From Flavobacterium anhuiense (GTDB lineage Bacteria > Bacteroidota > Bacteroidia > Flavobacteriales > Flavobacteriaceae), in the NCBI RefSeq assembly GCF_900101855.1, contig NZ_FMVC01000003.1, positions 1-64,000 of the forward strand: a DNA stretch of 64,000 nt, in the 5' to 3' direction. The first letter of the stretch is position 1, and each line of letters begins with the position of its first letter. The notes under the pieces were generated by a model, which saw nothing but the letters and a program-made list of their open reading frames with translations, did no database searches and was not told the DNA's origin. The translations under genes and the position numbers were made by a program. This document shows positions 34,239 to 42,447 of this stretch, one piece after another.

Positions 34239-35456
34239 TTACGAAGCTTTTTCGTTGATCAGAGCATTTTTAATCCAAATGCAGCAGCCAGTTGCAACAA
34301 CTCCAATGCAGGCCATAAAAAGCCAGTTGATTTGGTAGCCAAATCGGGTAATAATCTCAAAGCCAAGTTTAGAACTTACAATATGAGCAAGACTAAAACT
34401 CATGGTATAAAGCGCCATATAGCGTCCTTCTTGTCCTCGTGGCGCACGGCTTAACGCGAATGCATTGGAAAACGGAAAAGTAAGCACTTCACCAATAGAA
34501 ATGCAAATCATGCTGACAACCAATATTCCTGCCCAGAAATTAATAAGAAGCAAAAAGAAACTGGATGCCATTACAAAAGATCCCACTATTATAATTCGGA
34601 TTTTAGGAAAAGCTTTTCGTTCTAAAAATCCAACAGTTGGCATTTCAAGAGAGAAGATTAAAAGTCCATTTAAAGTCATTAAAAGACCTGTTTGGAATTC
34701 GCTTAAGCCAAATTTTTCATTATGATATAAAGGAAGAGTTGTAAAAAGCTGGAAGAAAATCATAGCCGTAATAAAACTTACGAATAAGAAAACCCAGAAA
34801 ATTTTATCATGAAAAACCGATTTTACATCAGAAGCACTTTCTGTTTTATCGTCATGAGTGGCTTTTTTCTTTTCTTTTACCAATAAAGCAAAAATGGAGA
34901 TTGAAATGATACATGAAGCTCCGTCAACCCAAAACAAACCGGAATATCCCATTCCCATGATAATTAAACCGCCAAGAGCTGGCCCTGCGGCAAAACCTAA
35001 ATTAACGGCAAGACGCACCAATGTTAAGGCACGAGTTCTATTTTCTGGTTTGGCATAGGCTCCTAAAGACACAAACATGGCAGGACGAAACATATCTGCA
35101 ATGGTCATAAGAACAAACATTGCAACACAAAGCGCCCAGAAAGTAGTAATATATTGTACAAAGAAAAGAGAAACTCCACTGGTAAATAAACTAAAAATCA
35201 TGATTTTATAGAATCCTATTTTATCTGATAGTTTACCTCCCAACCAAGAACCAAGCATTGACCCAAAACCAAATGCGACCATAATCCATCCGACTTGATT
35301 GTATGTAAAATGAAGATCTTCTTTTAAATATTTTGATAAAAAAGGAAGAACCATTGTCCCAGCGCGATTGATAAAAGTAATGATGGCAAGAATCCAAACT
35401 TCTCTGGTAAAACCTCGAAAGTTGTTGATGTAGTGGGTTAGGGCGTTTTTAAGCAT
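34239..35456 (-). CDS. MFS drug/metabolite transporter
   Basis: A 405-residue membrane protein with 12 predicted transmembrane segments. The MFS loop signature between helices 2 and 3 reads GSWLGGKLSDKIGFYK, and the first half shows VWILAIITFINRAGTMVLPFLSKYL. It resembles DHA1-type exporters (MdtH/YitG group); the substrate is unknown. It is divergent from the DUF1684 gene, sharing an 80-base intergenic region. Confidence 0.85.
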   Translation of the reverse strand: MLKNALTHYINNFRGFTREVWILAIITFINRAGTMVLPFLSKYLKEDLHFTYNQVGWIMVAFGFGSMLGSWLGGKLSDKIGFYKIMIFSLFTSGVSLFFVQYITTFWALCVAMFVLMTIADMFRPAMFVSLGAYAKPENRTRALTLVRLAVNLGFAAGPALGGLIIMGMGYSGLFWVDGASCIISISIFALLVKEKKKATHDDKTESASDVKSVFHDKIFWVFLFVSFITAMIFFQLFTTLPLYHNEKFGLSEFQTGLLMTLNGLLIFSLEMPTVGFLERKAFPKIRIIIVGSFVMASSFFLLLINFWAGILVVSMICISIGEVLTFPFSNAFALSRAPRGQEGRYMALYTMSFSLAHIVSSKLGFEIITRFGYQINWLFMACIGVVATGCCIWIKNALINEKAS

Positions 35457-35512
35457 TTTGTGTGATAGATTATCGTCACAAAGTTAGCAAACTTTGTCTC
35501 GTTAAGTGGTTG

Positions 35513-35540
35513 TTGTTTTGTTACTTTTGAACTATTTTTG
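35513..35540 (+). promoter_or_regulatory. Promoter of the DUF1684 gene
   Basis: TTG (35513-35515), 17 bases, TATTTTTG (35533-35540) fits the consensus and predicts a leader under 15 bases, which supports the ATG at 35556. A second box TACTTTTG lies at 35522-35529. Confidence 0.55.
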
Positions 35541-35555
35541 CAGAAAATTTCTAAG

Positions 35556-36155
35556 ATGAAAACTATAAATGCCCTAGCTTTATTGTTGGTTTTTAATTTT
35601 GGCTTTGCACAAAAAAAGTTTAGTAAAGCTGATGTTGAAAAGTTTCAAAAGAAAATCAACTCCGAATATGCTGATCCTAAGACAAGTCCGTTGATGGCTG
35701 AAGATCTAAAAACTTTTAAAAGCTTAGATTTTTTTCCTATTTCTGAAACTTATTTTGTGAATGCAACTTTGGTAAAAGCCAAAGGAGGAAAAGTTTTTGA
35801 AATGAAAACTTCTGGAACTCGTACTCCTAAATATATAAAATATGGAACTTTAAACTTTAAAATCAATGGCAAACCGTTTCAGCTTGCTGTTTATCAAAGT
35901 TTAGATCTTATTGTACAGGAAAAATATAAAAATCATTTGTTTTTGCCTTTTTCAGATTTAACAACGGGCAAAGAAAGTTACATCGGCGGACGTTATATTG
36001 ATTTAGAAATTCCGAAAGGAAATACTATAGCGGTCGATTTCAATCAAGCTTATAATCCGTATTGCGCTTATAACTACAAGTATTCTTGTCCGCTTGTGCC
36101 ACAGGAGAATGATTTAAAAATTGCAATCAAAGCGGGGGTAAAGACTTTTCATTAA
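35556..36155 (+). CDS. DUF1684 domain secreted protein
   Basis: A 199-residue protein with a signal peptide (MKTINALALLLVFNFGFAQ). The mature part has the DUF1684 hallmarks: GTLNFKINGKPFQLAVYQS, YIGGRYIDLEIPKG, and the C-terminal FNQAYNPYCAYNYKYSCPLVPQENDL. Biochemical role is unknown. The last base of its stop codon is the first base of the TatD start codon (TAATG), so the two are translationally coupled. Confidence 0.88.
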   Translation: MKTINALALLLVFNFGFAQKKFSKADVEKFQKKINSEYADPKTSPLMAEDLKTFKSLDFFPISETYFVNATLVKAKGGKVFEMKTSGTRTPKYIKYGTLNFKINGKPFQLAVYQSLDLIVQEKYKNHLFLPFSDLTTGKESYIGGRYIDLEIPKGNTIAVDFNQAYNPYCAYNYKYSCPLVPQENDLKIAIKAGVKTFH

Positions 36156-36799
36156 TGAAATATTTTAATCTTCATACGCATCAATTTACCAATCAATCGG
36201 ATGTTTTAGAATTGGTTAATCAATATCCAAAAGATTTTGATGCGTCAATTCCATTTTACTCAATAGGAATTCATCCGTGGTATATTGAGGAAGCTCGACT
36301 TCATGAAGATTTGAAGATTATTGAAGAAAAACTGCAAACCCAAAATTGTCTGGCAATTGGAGAATGCGGTTTAGATAAAAGAATTGCAGTACCGTTTGAT
36401 TTGCAGATTTCTGTTTTTGAAAAGCAATTGGAATTAGCAGAAAAATTTAAAAAGCCTGTAGTAATTCATTGCGTGGCCGCTTTTCAGGAAGTAATGGAAA
36501 TCAAGAAGAAAATGAAGATAAATGTTCCAATGATTATTCATGGTTTTTCAAAAAATAATCAATTGGCAAAACAATTAATCGGCGCTGGATTTTATCTTTC
36601 ATTTGGAAAATATTTATTGAAAAATCCAGATTTGAAATCGGTTTTTCAAAATGTTTCAAATGATCGTTTTTTCTTAGAAACAGATACTATTGAAGAATCA
36701 ATTAAGCAAGTTTACGAATTAGCATCCAATTATAAAGAATTAAAATTGAAAGAATTAGAAAGTGTTATTTCAAGTAATTATAGAAATGTATTTGAATAA
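36155..36799 (+). CDS. TatD family hydrolase
   Basis: A 214-residue TIM-barrel metal-dependent hydrolase of the TatD DNase family. Metal ligands appear in order: the HTH at the N-terminus (LHTHQFT), Glu in IGECGLDKR, His in VIHCV, His in IIHGFSKN and Asp in LETDT. It is shorter than E. coli TatD (about 260 residues), as often in Bacteroidota. A DNase or deaminase-like activity on nucleic acids is expected. Coupled to the preceding DUF1684 gene. Confidence 0.88.
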   Translation: MKYFNLHTHQFTNQSDVLELVNQYPKDFDASIPFYSIGIHPWYIEEARLHEDLKIIEEKLQTQNCLAIGECGLDKRIAVPFDLQISVFEKQLELAEKFKKPVVIHCVAAFQEVMEIKKKMKINVPMIIHGFSKNNQLAKQLIGAGFYLSFGKYLLKNPDLKSVFQNVSNDRFFLETDTIEESIKQVYELASNYKELKLKELESVISSNYRNVFE

Positions 36800-36811
36800 T
36801 GAAATGTGAAA

Positions 36812-36878
36812 TGTCAGGCTGAGCGGAGTCGAAGCCTCATTCCAATTGGAACGCCCTTCGACTCCGCTCAGGGTGACA
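36812..36878 (+). repeat. Dispersed inverted repeat with GAGCGGAGTCGAAG arms
   Basis: TGTCAGGCTGAGCGGAGTCG (36812-36831) pairs with CGACTCCGCTCAGGGTGACA (36859-36878), and the loop carries the perfect palindrome TTCCAATTGGAA. A single arm of the same element is at 26601-26631. Confidence 0.85.
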
Positions 36879-36941
36879 ACAGTAAAAAACTTGAAACATT
36901 AAACTTGAAACAAAAAGAATAAAAACAACAAAAAAGAATAT

Positions 36942-37655
36942 ATGGCAGAATGGACAGAAAGAGCTGAGCTTTTGTTTACTAAAGAAGGATTAGAAAATTT
37001 ACAAAAATCTAATGTTTTAGTCGTAGGACTAGGAGGAGTTGGATCTTTTGCAGCTGAATTTTTAGCAAGAGCAGGAGTAGGAAACATGACAATTGTAGAC
37101 GGAGACGTTGTGGATATTACCAATATTAACCGTCAATTACCCGCTTTACATTCAACAGTTGGTCAGCCAAAAATTAAAATTGTAGGAGATCGTTTAATGG
37201 ATATTAATCCAGAATTAAATCTAACACGTGTTCAGGAATTTCTTTCTCCAGAACGTGCTTTTGAAATTGTTTCTCCAGAATTTGATTATGTTTTAGACTG
37301 TATCGATAGTATTACTCCAAAATTAAATCTGATAATTGCTGCAAAACGCAAAAGAGTAAAAATCATTAGCAGTATGGGAGCTGGCGGAAAAATGTTAGCT
37401 TCAAAAGTGAAAGTGAGTGATATTTCAAAAACGATCAATTGCTACTTTTCAAAAACAATTCGTAAACGTTTGAAAGAAGCAAAAATCAATAAATTGAAAG
37501 TAGTTTTCTCTTCTGAAATCCAAGACGAAAAAAGTTTAAAATTAACAGACGGTAAAAACTTCAAAAAATCGTTTTACGGAACAAATAGCTATATGCCAGG
37601 ATTATTTGGCTTGCACGCTGCAGAAACAGTGATTAGACATTTGCTTAAAAAGTAA
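36942..37655 (+). CDS. tcdA: tRNA threonylcarbamoyladenosine dehydratase
   Basis: A 237-residue E1/ThiF-like enzyme that converts t6A37 of tRNA to its cyclic form in an ATP-dependent step. The nucleotide-binding segment is VVGLGGVGSFAAEFLARAGVGNMTIVDGDVVDITNINRQ, and the middle has DYVLDCIDSITPKLNLI and the SSMGAGGK active-site region. The C-terminal YMPGLFGLHAAETVIRHL is typical for TcdA/CsdL. Length is slightly shorter than E. coli TcdA (about 268). Single gene flanked by repeats. Confidence 0.93.
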   Translation: MAEWTERAELLFTKEGLENLQKSNVLVVGLGGVGSFAAEFLARAGVGNMTIVDGDVVDITNINRQLPALHSTVGQPKIKIVGDRLMDINPELNLTRVQEFLSPERAFEIVSPEFDYVLDCIDSITPKLNLIIAAKRKRVKIISSMGAGGKMLASKVKVSDISKTINCYFSKTIRKRLKEAKINKLKVVFSSEIQDEKSLKLTDGKNFKKSFYGTNSYMPGLFGLHAAETVIRHLLKK

Positions 37656-37838
37656 GGTTCTAAGATACTGAGATTCTAGGGTGCTAAGTTTTTCTACTGA
37701 AACGCTGAATCTTAATTCTTTTGAACTTATGAATAAAACGTAAAGTGACTTTGTCAAAGTTTTAAACTTTGACAAAGTTAAACACACAACGAGAGAAACC
37801 TTAGAATCTTAGCGTCTCAGAATCTCAGAAACTTAAAA
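37654..37838 (+). repeat. Composite repeat region with CTAAGATTCTGAG arms and a perfect hairpin
   Basis: The 188-base gap between tcdA and the HAD gene is filled with repeats: left arm around 37654-37695 (GGTTCTAAGATACTGAGATT), right arm 37799-37838 roughly its inverted copy, and between them ACTTTGTCAAAGTTT / AAACTTTGACAAAGT (37748-37778), a perfect 15-base-pair palindrome that can terminate transcription. A further copy of the left arm is at 53010-53049. Confidence 0.8.
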
Positions 37839-37843
37839 AAAGA

Positions 37844-38506
37844 ATGATTAAAACAGTAATTTTTGATATGGACGGCGTAATCGTTGACACAGAACCCGTT
37901 CATCGTTATGCCTATTATTTGCAATTTTCAGAACTGAATATCGAAGTTCCTGAAGAAATGTATACCACATTTACAGGATTTTCAACTCGAAACACATTTC
38001 AAACTCTAAAAAGCTATTTCCCGACAGTAGAACAAGAAGTCGAAGATTTGATTCAGAGAAAAAGAACTATCTTTAATGATGCTTTTGATACTAAGGAAGA
38101 TCTGCATCTTCTGGATGGTGTAGAAGATTTGATTAAAGATTTGTACAACAACGGAATACAGTTAATTTTAGCTTCTTCGGCTTCGAAAGTTACTATCGAT
38201 CGCGTTTTTACTAGATTTAATCTTCATCAATATTTTACACATATTGTAAGCGGTGAAGATTTTCCACAATCAAAACCAGATCCAGCGATATTTATTCACG
38301 CAGCTTCATTGTCGATTGCTCCAAAAGAAGAATGCATTATTATTGAAGATAGTACAAACGGAGTAAAAGCGGCAAAAGGTGCAGGGATTTATTGTGTAGG
38401 CTACAAAAGCGAACATTCACATCTTCAGGATTTATCTGAAGCAGATTTGGTTATAGATCATTTTAACGAATTAAATGCTGAAAAAATATCACAGCTTAAA
38501 GCTTGA
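37844..38506 (+). CDS. HAD family hydrolase (beta-phosphoglucomutase-like)
   Basis: A 220-residue HAD superfamily phosphatase or phosphomutase. Motif I is FDMDGVIVDTEP with Asp8 and Asp10, motif II is LASSASK, the Lys lies in SKPDP and motif IV is IIIEDSTNGVKAAKGAG. The helical cap between motif I and II is of the C1 type seen in beta-phosphoglucomutase and sugar-phosphate phosphatases. The natural substrate is unknown. Confidence 0.9.
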   Translation: MIKTVIFDMDGVIVDTEPVHRYAYYLQFSELNIEVPEEMYTTFTGFSTRNTFQTLKSYFPTVEQEVEDLIQRKRTIFNDAFDTKEDLHLLDGVEDLIKDLYNNGIQLILASSASKVTIDRVFTRFNLHQYFTHIVSGEDFPQSKPDPAIFIHAASLSIAPKEECIIIEDSTNGVKAAKGAGIYCVGYKSEHSHLQDLSEADLVIDHFNELNAEKISQLKA

Positions 38507-38545
38507 ATTATATAAAATTTAACATTTCTTAGCTGATTGAATTTG

Positions 38546-38553
38546 TAAATTTG
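38546..38553 (+). promoter_or_regulatory. Candidate -7 element of the DUF2911 gene
   Basis: TAAATTTG fits TANNTTTG 22 bases before the ATG at 38576; no clear -33 box was found. Confidence 0.4.
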
Positions 38554-38575
38554 AATAAAATAAAAACTTAAAATA

Positions 38576-39418
38576 ATGAAGAAACTACTTATTGCTTTAG
38601 CCCTGATTATCGCTCCATTAGCATCAGGAGCACAAGTAAAAACTCCGCAGGCAAGCCCAAAAGGATATATTAAACAAACTGTTGGTTTAACCGATGTTGA
38701 AGTTACGTATTCAAGACCGGGAGCAAGAGGGAGAGCCGTGTTCGGGAATTTAGTTCCGTTTGGGAAACTGTGGAGAACAGGAGCAAACGAAAATACAATC
38801 ATAAACTTTAGCGATGATGTTGTAATTGACGGAAAAACGCTAAAGAAAGGAAAATATGCAATTTATACAGTTCCTAGAATCGAAAGCTGGGATATCATTT
38901 TTTATCTTTCAACAGATAACTGGGGATTGCCAGAAAATTGGAGTGATGCTTATGTAGCTTTGAAAACTACAGTAAAAGAAGAGGCGTTGCCAACTCCTGT
39001 TGAAACATTTACAATCGGAATTAACGGTTTAGATCCAAATTTTGGTTATTTAGATATTTCTTGGGAAAACTCTCATGTGGCTTTAAAATTTGAAGTTCCA
39101 ACTGCAAAAATCGCTACAGCAAGTATAGACAAAGCTTTGGCTGGTCCAACTTGGAATGATTACTTTGCCGCTTCTCAATATTTATTCCAGTCAAACGGAA
39201 ATATCGAAACAGCTAGAACTTATGTTGACAAAGCGCTTGATATGAGTTCGGATAAACCATATTATGTGTCAAGATTAAAATCATTGATTCAAGCAAAACA
39301 AGGTGATAAAAAAGGCGCAATCGAAACTGCAAAGGCTTCTTTGGCATCTGCTGAAGCTGCAAACAATGCAGATTACGTTAAATTGAACAAAGATAGTATC
39401 GCTGAGTGGAGCAGATAA
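38576..39418 (+). CDS. DUF2911 domain secreted protein
   Basis: A 280-residue exported protein with a signal peptide (MKKLLIALALIIAPLASGAQ). The DUF2911 core shows VEVTYSRPGARGRAVFGNLVPFGKLWRTGANENT, LKKGKYAIYTVPR and WDIIFYLSTDNWG. After residue 180 a helical, TPR-like part follows (WNDYFAASQYLFQ, TARTYVDKALDMSS, GAIETAKASLASAE). The function is unknown. Ends at a repeat-type terminator. Confidence 0.9.
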   Translation: MKKLLIALALIIAPLASGAQVKTPQASPKGYIKQTVGLTDVEVTYSRPGARGRAVFGNLVPFGKLWRTGANENTIINFSDDVVIDGKTLKKGKYAIYTVPRIESWDIIFYLSTDNWGLPENWSDAYVALKTTVKEEALPTPVETFTIGINGLDPNFGYLDISWENSHVALKFEVPTAKIATASIDKALAGPTWNDYFAASQYLFQSNGNIETARTYVDKALDMSSDKPYYVSRLKSLIQAKQGDKKGAIETAKASLASAEAANNADYVKLNKDSIAEWSR

Positions 39419-39458
39419 TAATTCTTCCGAATTATTAAATTCCAATTATAAAAATTAC

Positions 39459-39492
39459 AAATTCCAAAGCTTTCGGGTTTTGGAATTTTTTT
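39459..39492 (+). terminator. Repeat-type terminator after the DUF2911 gene
   Basis: AAATTCCAAA (39459-39468) pairs with TTTGGAATTT (39479-39488) around a 10-base loop and ends in T residues; an extra AAATTCCAA copy is at 39437-39445. Same family as the element after lon. Confidence 0.8.
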
Positions 39493-39506
39493 TAAAATAA
39501 ATATAG

Positions 39507-39569
39507 ACAGACTTGTCTGTTTATTTGAATTTTTATTACATTTGTAACTGTTTAGTATTAGTCTAGACT
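39507..39569 (+). promoter_or_regulatory. Promoter with two candidate TetR operators
   Basis: TTG (39513-39515), 21 bases, TACATTTG (39537-39544) forms a Bacteroidota promoter. The -33 TTG is the centre of the palindrome ACAGACTTGTCTGT (39507-39520), and a second palindrome AGTCTAGACT lies at 39560-39569 just after the predicted start near 39551. Both contain AGAC/GTCT half-sites, consistent with autorepression by the TetR protein encoded downstream. Confidence 0.65.
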
Positions 39570-39597
39570 GATATATATAGAAATAATACATTTTAAG

Positions 39598-40125
39598 ATG
39601 CAACCTAAAGAACGAATTTTAGAAAAAACTTTTACTTTATTTCATAAGCAAGGCTATAATGCTACAGGAATAAATCAAATAATTGAAGATGCAAAAGTGG
39701 CTAAAGCCAGTTTTTATCAGCACTTTAAATCTAAAGAAGATTTGTGCGTAGCTTTTCTGGAGCAGCGCCATTCTTTTTGGTTTAACGAATTGTTGAAATT
39801 TACTTCAAATGTTGAAGATTCTAACTTGAAGGTTATTGCATCATTTGATTTTTTGATCTACATGAATAAAAAGGAAAATTTTAGAGGATGCAGTTTTCTA
39901 AATATACTATCAGAGATTCCTTCTGATAATATTAAGATACTCAACGTTATTCAAAGCCATAAGAGTGATTTGCGAGTTTATTTTAAAGATATTTTAAAAG
40001 ATGATTTGTTAGCAGATCACATCTATTTATTATTTGAAAGCTGTATAATCGAAAGTCAGTTGTTTAAATCAAATCAGTTAATCGAACAATCAAAAAAGAT
40101 AATTCAAACTTTAATTTTAAAATAA
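39598..40125 (+). CDS. TetR/AcrR family transcriptional regulator
   Basis: A 175-residue regulator. The N-terminal DNA-binding domain [46 protein letters not shown] is classic TetR. The C-terminal ligand domain contains [11 protein letters not shown], as in the YcnC/YxaF-type subgroup. The stop codon overlaps the ATG of the following DUF1348 gene (TAATG), so that gene is the likely target. Operator-like palindromes lie in its promoter. Confidence 0.92.
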   Translation: MQPKERILEKTFTLFHKQGYNATGINQIIEDAKVAKASFYQHFKSKEDLCVAFLEQRHSFWFNELLKFTSNVEDSNLKVIASFDFLIYMNKKENFRGCSFLNILSEIPSDNIKILNVIQSHKSDLRVYFKDILKDDLLADHIYLLFESCIIESQLFKSNQLIEQSKKIIQTLILK

Positions 40126-40538
40126 TGGAACAGAAATTACCATTGCCTCCTTTCTCTTTAGAAACGGCAATAGAAAAAATTCAATTAGCAGAAGATGCAT
40201 GGAACAGCCAAGATCCTGAAAGAGTTTCAAAAGCGTACACGGTAGACAGCGAATGGAGAAACAGGGACAAATTTGTAAATGGTCGTGATGAAATCATTCT
40301 TTTTTTGACTGAAAAATGGAAAAAAGAAAGAAACTACAAATTGAAAAAGGAATATTGGGCTCATACCGAAAACAGAATTGCAGTGCGATTTGAGTACGAA
40401 TACCAAGATATTGATGGAAATTGGTTTAGAGCTTACGGAAATGAAAACTGGGAGTTTGATGCAAACGGTTTAATGCAGAAAAGATTTGCTAGTATAAACG
40501 ACCTTCAGATTTCTGAACAAGACAGAAAGTTTAAATAA
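40125..40538 (+). CDS. DUF1348 (NTF2-like) protein
   Basis: A 137-residue NTF2-fold protein of the DUF1348 family, with [74 protein letters not shown] and KRFASINDL, all conserved in this family. Its activity is unknown; it is often found beside TetR-type regulators and is coupled to one here. No signal peptide, thus cytoplasmic. Confidence 0.92.
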   Translation: MEQKLPLPPFSLETAIEKIQLAEDAWNSQDPERVSKAYTVDSEWRNRDKFVNGRDEIILFLTEKWKKERNYKLKKEYWAHTENRIAVRFEYEYQDIDGNWFRAYGNENWEFDANGLMQKRFASINDLQISEQDRKFK

Positions 40539-40550
40539 TACGAAACTAAA

Positions 40551-41180
40551 TTAATTCATACTAGGCGGTTCAGGAATTTTAATTTTCTGCTTGATTTTCT
40601 TTACAATCAAAAGATAAAAAGTAATGCCGCCTAAAATGATCAATAAAGCAATTTGAAGTTGGCCTAAACTATTATTTCTGCTGTACATCGCATTCGCAGC
40701 TGCAAGTTTAGCTTTTCCTTCTTCGATCTGAATTTGAGAAAGGGATTCAAGCGTTTTTAGAGCTTCTGCGCTGGAAATGGCAATTTTATTCCAGTTTTTG
40801 CTTTCAACTTGCTTATTTATTTCTTTGCAGGAAAGCAAAAAGGCATCAAAATATTGTTTTTCTTTATTTGTTAAAACGGTTTTAGCATACAAATTGTCAA
40901 TATCATGAATAATATCAAGTGTGTGAATAATTTCATCTTTCTTGATATTGTCACTCAAATTCAATTTTTCGGCTTCAGCTTTTATAAAATGAAGTTCTTT
41001 TGAATATTGAAAAATATAATGCGCTACAACCAAACGATCTTTGTAAATCGCATTGATATTGTCGTTTACATTTTTGGAGTTTCGCAGCGTATTAAAGTTA
41101 CCAAGCAGAATGATAAGCATTACGACTAGTAAAATAAAAGCTGCTTTAGTTTTATTGCTGTATCTTCTGTGATCTTTCAT
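40551..41180 (-). CDS. Membrane protein with MCP-type four-helix-bundle sensor domain
   Basis: A 209-residue protein with an N-terminal transmembrane segment (residues about 11-29, AAFILLVVMLIILLGNF), a helical extracytoplasmic domain of about 140 residues resembling the 4HB_MCP_1 sensor of chemoreceptors, and a second transmembrane segment (LQIALLIILGGITFYLLIV) near residue 175-193. It ends after a short basic tail and lacks any signalling domain, so it is a bare sensor module. Convergent with the DUF1348 gene (12 bases). Confidence 0.7.
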   Translation of the reverse strand: MKDHRRYSNKTKAAFILLVVMLIILLGNFNTLRNSKNVNDNINAIYKDRLVVAHYIFQYSKELHFIKAEAEKLNLSDNIKKDEIIHTLDIIHDIDNLYAKTVLTNKEKQYFDAFLLSCKEINKQVESKNWNKIAISSAEALKTLESLSQIQIEEGKAKLAAANAMYSRNNSLGQLQIALLIILGGITFYLLIVKKIKQKIKIPEPPSMN

Positions 41181-41201
41181 AGCTTTTGGGAAACTAAAAT
41201 T

Positions 41202-41804
41202 TTAATCAATCATTTTGTTTTCTACGAGTGCAATGTTTTTTATGGATGACAAAGGAGTTATTTTTATTTTTTTGTCTCCTTTAATGAGATAGAAATAATA
41301 CAAGCTATTATTTCCGATTATAAAAACATTCTTAGATTCACCTTCATTAAAATCCAACTGATAGCTGTAATCCAGTCTATTTTCCTTTAGTTTTTTCTTA
41401 GTGAAATAGCCTCCAGCTAATCCGTAACCTAAAAAAAAGGACAATAAAAAAATGACAAGCGATTTTATGGCAATACCATTATAGTAGCTTTTAGCTTCTT
41501 GTGGTGATAATCCGTCAGTTGATTTCAGTTCAAAAGATTTTTTTACAAACGGCAAATCTTTATTCTTGGCCAAGAAGGAAGGAAGATAAAAATGAAGCAA
41601 AAAAAGTAAAATAATTGCTCCTAAAATCACTGGGTTTGAAGTAAATTCAGCAATCGGACTAATTAATATATCCATTATTGTAGAATACCGCAATATGTTA
41701 ATTCCAAATTGGTAGTAAAATATACTATCCTTTAATATTCCCATTAAAATTAGAAATAGATATCCAAAAGGCAATAGCTTTTCTAAATCGTCTGAAATCT
41801 TCAT
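41202..41804 (-). CDS. Membrane protein of unknown function
   Basis: A 200-residue protein I do not recognise. It has three to four hydrophobic segments (FGYLFLILMGILKDSIFYY, NPVILGAIILLFLLHFYLP, IAIKSLVIFLLSFFLGYGLAGGYF) and a C-terminal beta-rich part (YSYQLDFNEGESKNVFIIGNN, YYFYLIKGDKKIKITPLSSIKNI). The terminal domain could be cytoplasmic or periplasmic. 21 bases separate it from the downstream sensor-like gene. Coding character is supported by length and composition only. Confidence 0.6.
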   Translation of the reverse strand: MKISDDLEKLLPFGYLFLILMGILKDSIFYYQFGINILRYSTIMDILISPIAEFTSNPVILGAIILLFLLHFYLPSFLAKNKDLPFVKKSFELKSTDGLSPQEAKSYYNGIAIKSLVIFLLSFFLGYGLAGGYFTKKKLKENRLDYSYQLDFNEGESKNVFIIGNNSLYYFYLIKGDKKIKITPLSSIKNIALVENKMID

Positions 41805-41910
41805 GAAACTAATTTTTATCTAAAATAGTGTTTTAGTTTAAATTTTCAAGAAGTTTTATAAAGGAGTATAGAAATATTTTTTAGAGTAAAGAAAATGATC
41901 ATTTCTTGTT

Positions 41911-42444
41911 TTACAAAGTTTTTTGAAATTTATCTCCAATATAAATAAAAAACAAACCAAAAAGCAATAAAAAGAGTGCTATTGTTTGAAATCTAGATCG
42001 TTTATCTTTATAATTATACTCATTTCTTCCGTCAATATCAATTTTAAAAATTTCAGGATTAACTTCTTTTTTGTCCAATGCTTTTATCCAAACAGTTATA
42101 TTCTTTGAGCCTTCTAAATATGAAGAAATCTTATCATTTTCTGTATTGCCATTGTATAACGGACTAGAAGCCCCACTTTCTAAAATAAAAGTTTTGTTAT
42201 ATTCATTTAAAGTAAAAATTAAGGTTGAGTTTCTACTCAATCTTTTATTGCCAAATCTTTCTTTGTATGAAACTATTTTAGAAGAAGAACTAGTTGATTT
42301 AATAGTACCTTCAAGAGGTATTAGCATATCATCAAATGTAAAAGCTAATGGTAAAAATAAAAATAAAGCAACTAAAATCATTCCTGTTCCTAATGATGAA
42401 ACTTTATTTTGGTATAATAATTTTAGTTTGGAAAAAAATACCAT
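41911..42444 (-). CDS. Two-segment membrane protein of unknown function
   Basis: A 177-residue protein with a transmembrane segment near the N-terminus (GTGMILVALFLFLPLAFTF) and another at the C-terminus (FQTIALFLLLFGLFFIYIGDKF); the 100 residues between are Ser/Lys-rich and beta-like, probably outside the cytoplasm. I recognise no family. It starts 3 bases after the symporter gene, so it belongs to the PIG-L/symporter operon by spacing. Confidence 0.65.
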   Translation of the reverse strand: MVFFSKLKLLYQNKVSSLGTGMILVALFLFLPLAFTFDDMLIPLEGTIKSTSSSSKIVSYKERFGNKRLSRNSTLIFTLNEYNKTFILESGASSPLYNGNTENDKISSYLEGSKNITVWIKALDKKEVNPEIFKIDIDGRNEYNYKDKRSRFQTIALFLLLFGLFFIYIGDKFQKTL

Positions 42445-42447
42445 TTA

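Noticed and set aside
38458..38802. Minus-strand frame of 114 codons
   Set aside because: Spans the end of the HAD gene, a gap and the start of the DUF2911 gene on the other strand; no family or promoter.
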